A DNA stretch of 64,000 nucleotides from Spartobacteria bacterium (lineage in GTDB: Bacteria > Verrucomicrobiota > Verrucomicrobiia > Chthoniobacterales > UBA10450), in NCBI GenBank assembly GCA_003134765.1, contig PLCM01000003.1:27232-91231 (forward strand), in the 5' to 3' direction. The notes beneath the pieces are model-generated. The model was given only the letters and a program-made list of their open reading frames with translations. It did not search any database and was not told where the DNA came from. The number at the start of each line of letters is the position of its first letter. The stretch's first letter is position 1. The position numbers were made by a program, and so were the translations under genes. Of this stretch, positions 35,154 through 43,627 are shown piece after piece.

Positions 35154-35841
35154 CCTTCGTTAAGGCTACTTCACGGACTGGCCGAGGCTAAAGAGGTTGG
35201 TCACCTAACAACAACCCTTTTCTTCAGGCACGCAATAATTATAAGAAAACTTCCCACCCCAATGTGGCATCGTGGCGGGCTTGTTGCGCTCCGGCTCGAT
35301 TTTCTCGTGCTTCATCTTCGCGGACCCCATCGATCCATCTCGCACGCTGTAAGGACTGCGCCAGAACAGCAGGTAGATTTTGAAATTGGCTGCGACCGGA
35401 AAACCGGGTCGGGACAAAATGCCTCAAACCATGTGCGGTCGAATGTGGAGCAACGAGTCACGAAAGTTAAGTCAGCAAAATAAGAGCAAGAGGTTCTCTC
35501 AACTGACTCTCCAAGCTATGGGCGTTAGTAGTTTTAATAAACATGGTTTCAAGAGATCAATCTATCCTTCCCCTTTCCAAAGGGCTTCCCGAGCCGTGCT
35601 GCAAGAAATCGCAATTTTTCTTGCGGCACAGCTCGTTGTTCACCTTGCCGCCGGCGGGGCGTGGCTCAATTGGATAACGTCCGGAATAATCCTCCCGAAA
35701 TCGTTTTAGCTTAGATATCCCGTGACGTAGCGGTCAGCGTACCGGCTGGTGTGATCGACAAGTGAAAGTTGCCGGCAAATACGAACCCGGTAACGAAAAT
35801 CGACAGGAAGCATTGGGGGTACCGCTGCGCGACCCTGTCGC
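35154..35841. other. 690-base region between the TPR gene end and TonB-receptor start
   Basis: Both flanking genes run leftward, so the left part should carry the receptor promoter and the right part the 3' flank of the TPR gene. It contains the repeat/hairpin at 35565-35634. No supportable gene is seen; several short frames lack family resemblance. Confidence 0.5.
35565..35634 (-). repeat. 70-bp repeat copy A with strong hairpin
   Basis: On the minus strand it reads ...GATTTCTTGCAGCACGGCTC... then a CCCTTTGGAAAGGG palindrome and GAAGGA. Bases 35591-35634 form an ~18-bp imperfect stem (GAGCCGTGC...GCACAGCTC). About 41 of 47 core bases match copy B at 43410-43475 in the opposite orientation. 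Confidence 0.75.
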
Positions 35842-37881
35842 TCATGGTTTGGCGTGTGCCTTCATCACTGCCTCGCCGTCGGAGATAAGTTTTTGAAAGC
35901 GCGGGTCGGGACGGATTGGGTCGAACATTGGATCGATTCGCAACAGTGCCGGAGTCATCGCGCCGGCATACGGGATGCGTAGCAGCCGTTCGAGAATGGG
36001 AATTGCGTGATCGGCGTCGCCCAGGAGGGCATGGATGCGGGCCAGGTTCTCCTCCCAGGCAGGACCTTCGAAGGGGTTTTTAGAGGCGGGATCCATTGCG
36101 ATGGCTTTTTGTCCTTCTGAGACAGCAGAGACCGCATCACCCAGACCTGCGTAGGCCAGACCCAAAAGAGCATGTCGGCTCACCCCGGGTCCTGAATCCG
36201 GCAGAATATTCTCGAGCTGAAGCCGGAACATTCGCACCGCTTCTTCGTAAGTCACGCGCGCCCCGGCGACATCACCGGCGCGTTGCTGACTCAGACCTAG
36301 AAGGAGTTGCTCATCTTCGCTCGACTCGCCGCGTTGCTTCTCCGTCGCCACTGCTCTTGAAAATAGGGTTATGGCCGTGGTATAACTCCGCTGGAACAAG
36401 GCCTGCCTGCCAAGTAATTCCGGTGCGGCGCCGGAATTCGCCAGCAATCGCTCCGCCGCCGGCACATCCCCGTTTGCCCAGAAGATCTGCGCTTTGTAAA
36501 AGAGAGCGAGTAAATTCGCCGGTTCCCAGGCCAGGACGCGGTCAATCGTGGCCAGAGCTTCGCGAAAACGGCGCACGGCACAATAGGTAGTCGTGAGAGT
36601 CGTATAAGCGGAGGAGTCGCGTGGATCCAGCTCGATCACGCGACGCTGAGCAGCTATCGCCTCCTCCCAACGCGCCAGCCTGCGCTTGATGACACCCATG
36701 GCCACGAGGACATCGGGGTTATTCGGAAGACCTTTTTCAGCTAACTGGAATTCCGCGAGCGCGCCGGTGAAATCACGCTGCCCATAGTAGCTGTAGTAAC
36801 CAAGAGCAAGGTGAGTTTCCGCCAGGTCTGGGTTCAGCACGCGCGCACGATTGGCCGCATCTCGGGCTGCGGCCAGCCGCGCCGGGCTTAGATCGATTCC
36901 CAGCCAGTAACTGCTACTAAGCACACAGGAGAGCCGGGCCCAGGCCAGCGCAAAACTGGGATCCAACGTCACTGCGTTTTGATAGGACTGGATCGCACCC
37001 TCCACTGTGGACTTATCAAACTGCGAGGCGGCAAACGCGCGACCACGCAGGTAGGCATCGTAAGCCTCGAGATTTTCTGTCGGTTTGGAGGCAATGACGC
37101 GCTCTTCCTGACCGGTAAGTTTGGCTTGTAACTGGTCGGCGATGGTTTTAGCAACTTCGCTCTCAACTGAAAAGACGTCGGTTAGTTTGCGATCAAAGGT
37201 ATCAGCCCAAAGATGGGAATCCGTGGCTGCCGTGATTAGCTGGACATTCACCCGCACGGCGTCGCCGCTCTTCTGCACGCTTCCCTCTACGATATGGGCG
37301 ACTCCCAGTTGCCTCGCGATCTCGGGTAGGTTTTCCGGCGCACTTTTGTAATGCTGGGTGGAGGTGCGCGAGATCACCTTCAGGTCGGCGATCTTCGACA
37401 AGCGCGTCAGGATCTCGTCCTGAATGCCGTCGGAAAAGTAGGCGTTCTCTTTATCGCTACTCAAGTTCGCAAACGGTAGTACGGCGATGCTTTTCGCGGG
37501 GATACCGGGTTCTTCCTTCACTCTCCGGTATCGGTAACGATCGAAGACCAGCAATGCTATGGCCAGTGCGAGCACGCTGATGATGATGAAGTCGAACTTT
37601 CTTCCCGTGTTCCGCGTTCTCGATTGATTGGACGACGGAATGTCATCGGTGCGGACAAATCCTCGTGGCGTCCAGTCGAACATCCACGCCCAGATCATCG
37701 CGAAGGGAAAGCCGGCGGGGAGGGCCACGATAATTAGCCTCACGACCCATGCCGGCGTATCGAAGAACGGGAGAGTTTGCGTGGCTACTTGGATCAAGAG
37801 CCACGCGATGGCGGCGTAGCCAATGGCCGCGCGATAGACGTAGCGACGCCGCAGTTCAGCGAAAAAGTGGTTTAAAGTCAC
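35842..37881 (-). CDS. Membrane FlgO-like/TPR protein
   Basis: A 679-aa protein with three hydrophobic segments at the N-terminus (about 18-38, 45-68 and 97-113), then a FlgO/TolB-like domain (about 127-250: 'KSIAVLPFANLSSDKENAYF', 'GVAHIVEGSVQKSG', 'VNVQLITAATDSHLWADTFD') and at least eight TPR units to the C-terminus. This architecture is common beside bacterial Ser/Thr kinases and adenylate cyclases. Its central domain is a third copy of the module found twice in the neighbouring kinase. A role as an accessory or signalling scaffold of the kinase is inferred. Confidence 0.82.
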   Translation of the reverse strand: MTLNHFFAELRRRYVYRAAIGYAAIAWLLIQVATQTLPFFDTPAWVVRLIIVALPAGFPFAMIWAWMFDWTPRGFVRTDDIPSSNQSRTRNTGRKFDFIIISVLALAIALLVFDRYRYRRVKEEPGIPAKSIAVLPFANLSSDKENAYFSDGIQDEILTRLSKIADLKVISRTSTQHYKSAPENLPEIARQLGVAHIVEGSVQKSGDAVRVNVQLITAATDSHLWADTFDRKLTDVFSVESEVAKTIADQLQAKLTGQEERVIASKPTENLEAYDAYLRGRAFAASQFDKSTVEGAIQSYQNAVTLDPSFALAWARLSCVLSSSYWLGIDLSPARLAAARDAANRARVLNPDLAETHLALGYYSYYGQRDFTGALAEFQLAEKGLPNNPDVLVAMGVIKRRLARWEEAIAAQRRVIELDPRDSSAYTTLTTTYCAVRRFREALATIDRVLAWEPANLLALFYKAQIFWANGDVPAAERLLANSGAAPELLGRQALFQRSYTTAITLFSRAVATEKQRGESSEDEQLLLGLSQQRAGDVAGARVTYEEAVRMFRLQLENILPDSGPGVSRHALLGLAYAGLGDAVSAVSEGQKAIAMDPASKNPFEGPAWEENLARIHALLGDADHAIPILERLLRIPYAGAMTPALLRIDPMFDPIRPDPRFQKLISDGEAVMKAHAKP

Positions 37882-38081
37882 GCGCTTCCTAGGCGCGAAT
37901 TGTTACGGCAAGTTTGGACAGTGGCGAGCTAAAACCACGGGCGCTCGTGCGAGCAATGTCAGGGTCGGTACATACGAGCTTGCGCCTTTGCGATGGGACG
38001 ATGGCCGCGAAGCGCGCACATCCTTGCGCAATGCATACCAGCACGCAAGACTCTATACCGATCAAACCAAACTAACCGGAG

Positions 38082-41000
38082 TCACTTGGTCATCGCATTC
38101 GGCTTGAGCGAAGCGACGATTTTCTCGAAGCGCGGATCGCCGCGCAGGGAATCCCAGCAAGGATTGAAACGGAGATCGCCGCAGGAAAGATCGGAGGGAA
38201 TTTTCGACAGCATCTCCAGCCTCTCAATCGCCAGGTTGGGCTCGTCAGTCCAGGCGTAAACCCAAGCAAGGTTTCGCACCATCAAGGGACCGAAGAGAGC
38301 ATCCTGGGAAATTGGAAGAAGCTCGACTGCGTGCTGGGCTTCGCGGATGGCCTCTTGCTTTCGGCCGACGCCGGCATCCAGGAGAGCGATTTCGGTAAAG
38401 TACGTCTCATCTCTGCGGTGGTGGGCGGTCGGATCCTCCCAATCTTTCCGGGCACCTAGAAACGCCGCTTGGGCCGCCGCGTTGTCGCCGCGAGCGCGCG
38501 CAAGCTGGCCATCGGCAAAGCTGTGCGGGGGTTTTCCATCGAAAGCTTCTTCCGCATCCTCCGCCGGCGTGGAGGCAATGGCCTTCGCGGCGGTATCATA
38601 ATCCCGCAGGTAAAGGGCGGTCTCGAATCGCACATCCCCACCACCCGCGGCCTGAGGCACTTGTGCCAGAATCTCCTGCGCGGCGCGCAGGTCGCCCTCC
38701 CTCAGCTTCAACAGCGCAAGTTGCAGGTTGAGCCAGGAAGTGATCTCCGGCATGCGCGCCATCGCTTCGGAAACAAACTGCTCGCCTTCGCGGTAGCGGC
38801 GCATTAGCCGGTACATCTCAGAGGTCCAGGCGATAATATCAGAGTTGCGCGGATCGAGCTCGTTCGCTTTGCGCACGCCAGCCAGAGATTCTTCCCAGCG
38901 GTTTTGGCGGCGATCGATTCGAGCCGCGATAAAGATAGCGTCGGAGTTGTTAGGCAGAAGGCGCCGCGCAATAGCCAACTCATCTCTCGCCGCGTCGAAA
39001 TGGTTGAGGAAAAAGTGGTAGCGAGCGAGCGCCACATGGGGCTCGCCCAGGTCGGGCCGCAACCGCATTGCGGTATCGACGGCTTGCTTCCACAATTCGT
39101 CGACCTCCGGGCTCTCATAGCCGGTGCGCGTTGCATTTCCATGCTCGTGACTGTAAATCTCCGCCAGAAAACAATAGGCCAGGACAAAGTTCGGATCGCG
39201 CCGAATGGCTTCGTGCAGCAGCTCCAAGATCCTGGGTTTTACTCGTTCCTTTTTCCAATCGGCCCAGGCGCTCGCAGCCTTGGCCTCGGTGTAAAGAGCG
39301 TAAGCAGTCAAATCTGTAGTAGGCTGTTCAAGGATCGCAGCCCGTTCCGCAGGCGAAATTTTCGCCCGAAGCTGGTCCGCAATTCGTTGAGCGATTTCGC
39401 TTTGGATGCCAAAGATATCCACCAGCTCGCCATCGTAAGTCTGAGCCCAAAGATGAGCATCTGTTCGGGCATCGACTAACTGCGCGTTGACTCGGACCCG
39501 GTTTCCGACCCGCTGCACGCTTCCTTCCACGATGTGCGACACGCCCAGCGCCTGGCCGATGTCGCGCAGATTGCGGTCGGTGCTGTTCTTGTATCTCATC
39601 ACGCTCGAGCGGCTGATGACCTTCAAGTCAGCGATCCTGGCCAGATCGGAAAGTAGCTCGTCCTGCACGCCCGCCGCGAAGGAGGCGTTTGCTTCGTCGT
39701 TGCTCAAGTTTTCAAACGGCAACACCGCTATGCTTTTTTCCGCTGCCGAGGGCACTGCCTGCGGAATTCGGTTTAGAACAGTCTTCGGCTCCGGCCCGGC
39801 GAGAATTTTTTGAAAACGCGGATTACTCCGCAACGAATCCCACTCCCAGCGCAGGCGAAGGTCAGCCAGCGTAATGGTGTACGGAGAATCTGGAGACCCG
39901 ACCGGGCCGGGAGTGGTGAGGAGGCGCTCGATTAAAGTGATGGCCTGCTCCTGTTCGCTAACGACTGCATAAATCAGCGCCAGATTCGCGGCCTTAGTAG
40001 CGCCATGAAATGCATTCTGGCTTTCTGGTTCCATTTCAACGGCCCGACGACCTTCCCGGATGGCATCCTCCTTCCGGTGCGTGTAGGCATAGAGTAATCC
40101 GAGTTGAGCGACGCGATCCGGATCGTTGGGATCGTCGCGCACCCAGTTTTCAATATCCCGGCTCGCCGCGGCAAAGTAGCGCTGAGCGGCTTCGATGTCG
40201 CCGCGGGCCAGAGCAATGCGGCCCTGGTAATATGTTTTGGGCGCGTCTCCTGCCTTTGGAAAATCCTCCAAAGGAAAATCGGACACGATTTTTTCCGCAC
40301 TCTCATAATCCCGCGCCATCATGGCCAGGTCCCAGCGTGCCCCGGTGACCATTCCGTCCGGATCAACGCCGGCAGGAATGTTCTGCAAGATCTTGCGACC
40401 GGCGGCGGGATCGCTGTTTTGAAAAACTTCCAGATAAGCAAGGCCGACCTTGGCGTGAGCCGAATCTGGCGCGATCTCCAGCGCGCGGTTGTAACGCGCC
40501 CTGGCGCCCGGCCAATCACGCACCAAAAGGTGATTGATGGCAGCCAGAATCATAATTTGGCGATTACGAGGATCGAGGTCTTGGGCGCGCTGATAGGTTG
40601 CGAGCGATTCCCGCCAGAGTCCCTGCCGGCGTTGAATTCCGGCGATGTAATTAAGAATGTCGGGCTCGTTAGGCGATGTCACCGCGGCGACGGAAAACTC
40701 TTTTAACGCTGCTGCGTAATCCTTGTCTCCCCAATACATACAGAGGCCGAGGGCCGTATGGGCTTCGCCTAGAGACGGCGCCAGGCGCAACGCTTCATCT
40801 GCCGCAGCACGCGCCCTGGCTCTCCGATCGTCGGGCGCATCGTATCCGAGTTTGCTTTGCACGATGGAAAGGCGCGCGTGGGCGAGGGCAAACTTGGGAT
40901 CAAGTGCAATCGCCTGCGTATAGAGCTGCTCCGCTGCAATGAGGTCCTCGTTCACGCGATTGACAGCTCGTTCGCGGCCGAGGGCGTTTAGATAACGTGT

Positions 41001-42593
41001 GTAAGCCTCCGGATTTTCGGTTGGCTTCGCCGCGAGACTTGCCTTTTCTTCCGGGGCCAGTGTTGTCCGAAGAGCCGCGGCGATCTCCGCTGCCACCTCA
41101 CCCTGGAGCCCGATGGAATCGGCGAGCGTCCGGTCGTAACGCTCCGCCCAGAGGTGGCGGTCGTTGCGGGCATCGATCAACTGGACATTGACGAGCACGC
41201 GATTCCCATCGCGCCGCACACTCCCTTCCAGAATGTTCTCCACTCTCAATTCGCGGGCTATCTCGCGGAGATTGCGAACGGCGCCCGCGCCGCGGTACTG
41301 CGAGACCGAAGTGCGGCTAATGACCTTTAGATCGCTGATCTTCGCCAAGCTGGTCAGGATGTCGTCCTGAATTCCATCGGCGAAAAAACCGTTCTCCTGG
41401 TCCGCGCTCAAGTTCTCCAAGGGAAGAACAGCGATCGACTTTTCCGCCAAAGGCGTCGTGGCGTTCGCAGCAACGTGCGATTGTTGGCGCCAGAGGAGAA
41501 ACGCCGCCGGAATTGCCGCGACGATCGCCAGGGTCAGGATAAGCGCAGCCATCTTCCGGCCCCTCGCAGGAGGGACAAACGCCTTTGGCGCCGCCAGGCT
41601 GGAACGACACGATTCCAAGGCCGCTAACATTTCGCGGGCCGATGCGGGCCGCTGGGTCGGATCCAGCGCAAGAGTCCGCCGCAGGAGATCGATCAAAGGG
41701 GCCGGAATTTTTCTCGCGGCCAATTGTTCGACCGGCAGATCGCTGTGTTGCTGCCGATCGCGGATTTCCTCAATCGTTTTGCCGGGATAGGGAACCCCGC
41801 CGGTCAGCGCATACCAGAGCGTCACGCCTAACGAATAAATATCCGAGCGCGCATCGGCCGGAGCGCTGCCGAACTGTTCGGGGCTGGCGAAAGAGGGCGT
41901 TCCGACAAATCCTCCCTGGGTCAGGTCCGTTTCGACCACTGCGTTGGTGGCTTTGGCGAGGCCAAAATCGATAACTTTTACTTCCGTCTCCCCCGTCGCT
42001 GCCTCGGACTGAGTGAGCATGATATTGCCGGGCTTCAAGTCGCGATGGATCAGACCCTGGGCCGCCGCGGCGATCAGCGCTCGCGTCACTTGGATCGCAA
42101 TCTCCAGGGCCAGCTCGGCCTTGAGCGGACCATCTCGCCTGACGAGAGCTTCCAAGGTTTCGCCCTCCACTAGTTCCATCGCGTAATAGCAGCGATCGAT
42201 TTCCGGGGAAGCGCCGAACTGAAATATGCCGGCCACATTCGGATGCTTTAAGGCCGCCGCCGCCCGGGCCTCGCGCAAAAAACGTTCGCGGACCGCGTGC
42301 GATTTGCCCGCCACCGCCGGCGTCTCGACCACTTTCAGGGCCACGGTGCGGTGCAGCACCTTGTCCACCGCGCGATAAGTGACGCCCATCGCTCCGCATC
42401 CCAACTCCCACAAGGAACCGTCTTCGCGTCGGACAATCTCAAAATCATCGAAGGTCAATGACTCCGGAGAACCATTCGACGACGCAGGTTCGTCAAGGCC
42501 AGCGCGCAGCAAACAAGGGAGACACTCACCCTTTGCGGTCATCTCAGCCTGGCAGGTCGAGCAAGTGGCGATGGTCGTTGCAGGCAATTCCAT
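38082..42593 (-). CDS. Ser/Thr protein kinase with duplicated FlgO-TPR modules
   Basis: A 1503-aa protein. It starts with a zinc-ribbon-like 'CSTCQAEMTAKGECLPC' (11-27). The kinase domain (about 50-330) has the Gly loop 'GCGAMG' (65-70), Lys87, the catalytic 'HRDLKPGN' (183-190, Asp185), DFG 209-211 and 'ASPEQ' at 236-240. One membrane helix (about 350-367) follows. Outside are FlgO/TolB-like domain 1 (385-500), TPR block 1 (500-890), FlgO domain 2 (952-1065) and TPR block 2 to the end. All kinase catalytic residues are present. It lies 12 bases after a sigma-factor gene, so the pair is co-transcribed; the kinase probably acts on that sigma factor or a shared target. Confidence 0.93.
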   Translation of the reverse strand: MELPATTIATCSTCQAEMTAKGECLPCLLRAGLDEPASSNGSPESLTFDDFEIVRREDGSLWELGCGAMGVTYRAVDKVLHRTVALKVVETPAVAGKSHAVRERFLREARAAAALKHPNVAGIFQFGASPEIDRCYYAMELVEGETLEALVRRDGPLKAELALEIAIQVTRALIAAAAQGLIHRDLKPGNIMLTQSEAATGETEVKVIDFGLAKATNAVVETDLTQGGFVGTPSFASPEQFGSAPADARSDIYSLGVTLWYALTGGVPYPGKTIEEIRDRQQHSDLPVEQLAARKIPAPLIDLLRRTLALDPTQRPASAREMLAALESCRSSLAAPKAFVPPARGRKMAALILTLAIVAAIPAAFLLWRQQSHVAANATTPLAEKSIAVLPLENLSADQENGFFADGIQDDILTSLAKISDLKVISRTSVSQYRGAGAVRNLREIARELRVENILEGSVRRDGNRVLVNVQLIDARNDRHLWAERYDRTLADSIGLQGEVAAEIAAALRTTLAPEEKASLAAKPTENPEAYTRYLNALGRERAVNRVNEDLIAAEQLYTQAIALDPKFALAHARLSIVQSKLGYDAPDDRRARARAAADEALRLAPSLGEAHTALGLCMYWGDKDYAAALKEFSVAAVTSPNEPDILNYIAGIQRRQGLWRESLATYQRAQDLDPRNRQIMILAAINHLLVRDWPGARARYNRALEIAPDSAHAKVGLAYLEVFQNSDPAAGRKILQNIPAGVDPDGMVTGARWDLAMMARDYESAEKIVSDFPLEDFPKAGDAPKTYYQGRIALARGDIEAAQRYFAAASRDIENWVRDDPNDPDRVAQLGLLYAYTHRKEDAIREGRRAVEMEPESQNAFHGATKAANLALIYAVVSEQEQAITLIERLLTTPGPVGSPDSPYTITLADLRLRWEWDSLRSNPRFQKILAGPEPKTVLNRIPQAVPSAAEKSIAVLPFENLSNDEANASFAAGVQDELLSDLARIADLKVISRSSVMRYKNSTDRNLRDIGQALGVSHIVEGSVQRVGNRVRVNAQLVDARTDAHLWAQTYDGELVDIFGIQSEIAQRIADQLRAKISPAERAAILEQPTTDLTAYALYTEAKAASAWADWKKERVKPRILELLHEAIRRDPNFVLAYCFLAEIYSHEHGNATRTGYESPEVDELWKQAVDTAMRLRPDLGEPHVALARYHFFLNHFDAARDELAIARRLLPNNSDAIFIAARIDRRQNRWEESLAGVRKANELDPRNSDIIAWTSEMYRLMRRYREGEQFVSEAMARMPEITSWLNLQLALLKLREGDLRAAQEILAQVPQAAGGGDVRFETALYLRDYDTAAKAIASTPAEDAEEAFDGKPPHSFADGQLARARGDNAAAQAAFLGARKDWEDPTAHHRRDETYFTEIALLDAGVGRKQEAIREAQHAVELLPISQDALFGPLMVRNLAWVYAWTDEPNLAIERLEMLSKIPSDLSCGDLRFNPCWDSLRGDPRFEKIVASLKPNAMTK

Positions 42594-42605
42594 CGCAGCT
42601 CTTTG

Positions 42606-43376
42606 TTAGCTCGCGGTCAGGACCCGCAACAGCTCACGCAATTCCGCGTCCACTTCGCCGTCGGTCTCAACGGTGTGGCGCACCTCGGCGCGCAACGCTT
42701 CGCGGTAACGCGCCCGCAATCTTGCCACATGGCTGCGGAGAGTGGATTCCTGGGTTCCGAGACGAACCGCCAGGGCGGCGTAAGACGGGAGCGGAGCCTC
42801 GCTGCCGGTAAGAAAAACTCGAAGCTGCTCGAAAAGCTTCTCCTTACCCTCGGATTTATAAAATGCCGCGAGCCGATTGAGACCGCCCGTCACCAGCGTC
42901 TCCGCCCAGGTGCGCTCGAAAACGCGGTCCGCCGAAATCGCGGTTCCTGACGCCGAATACGTTTGGAAAAGCGACTCCGCTTCTTCGGCCTGCTCTTCAT
43001 TGAGAGGCAGAAAATTGGCCGCGCCGCCGCGCTTCAGCGTTTGTTCGTGATCGTAGGCATCGGCCAGGAAATTCTTGAGCGACGCCAGCAGGAACGAGCG
43101 GAACTTGCCTTTCTCCCGGTCCGCGCGCGCGTAGATTTTTCTGTCGATTAGAAACGCGAAAAAGCTCTGCGTCAGGTCCTGCGCGTCGTGCCTGGAATAC
43201 CCCCGGCTGCGCACGAAACTGTAAAGGGGCGGCCAATACGTCTGGCAAAGCTGAGCCAGCGCCGTCCGAGCGATTTCGGGAGAGTCCTGACTCTCCGCCG
43301 CCGCGGCAATCACGCTCCAGTGCGTCGGAGCGAATGGATCGCTCTGACCGTGGGCGGTCTCAGTCAGAGTTTTCAC
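42606..43376 (-). CDS. ECF-type RNA polymerase sigma factor
   Basis: A 256-aa regulator with GTG start. Region 2 is near residues 40-100 ('GYSRHDAQDLTQSFFAFLI' and 'KGKFRSFLLASLKNFL'), where the -10 element is bound; region 4 is near 195-225 ('SYAALAVRLGTQESTLRSHVARLRARYREAL'), the helix-turn-helix for the -35 element. A long insert lies between the two regions, as in the ECF groups that pair with Ser/Thr kinases in Planctomycetes, Verrucomicrobia and Acidobacteria. No anti-sigma gene is adjacent; the neighbouring kinase may regulate it. Confidence 0.88.
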   Translation of the reverse strand: MKTLTETAHGQSDPFAPTHWSVIAAAAESQDSPEIARTALAQLCQTYWPPLYSFVRSRGYSRHDAQDLTQSFFAFLIDRKIYARADREKGKFRSFLLASLKNFLADAYDHEQTLKRGGAANFLPLNEEQAEEAESLFQTYSASGTAISADRVFERTWAETLVTGGLNRLAAFYKSEGKEKLFEQLRVFLTGSEAPLPSYAALAVRLGTQESTLRSHVARLRARYREALRAEVRHTVETDGEVDAELRELLRVLTAS

Positions 43377-43409
43377 GCGTCGAGTGTATCAGAGTCGCCT
43401 GAAATAAAC

Positions 43410-43475
43410 AAGCCGCGAAAAAGATGTGATTTCGTGCAGCAGCGCCTCCGGAATCCCTTTGGAAAGGGAAAGGAG
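43410..43475 (+). repeat. 65-bp repeat copy B
   Basis: It reads AGCCGCGAAAAAGATGTGAT then TTCGTGCAGCAGC, then the palindrome CCCTTTGGAAAGGG and AAAGGA. It is the inverted partner of copy A (35565-35634); the two bracket the sigma/kinase/TPR genes. It may double as a promoter-proximal element of the sigma gene. Confidence 0.75.
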
Positions 43476-43627
43476 CATGAACGGGATTGCATTTCATGAA
43501 TGAAAACGCGAACCGACAATTCCCTTTACAAAGCTTGGCCCGCCCCACACCATCGCCTTTGCGCCACGTTGTTAGGCACCGTCAACCCTGCAGCCTGATC
43601 TTCATTGCGCGGAACAGGGGAGGTTCT

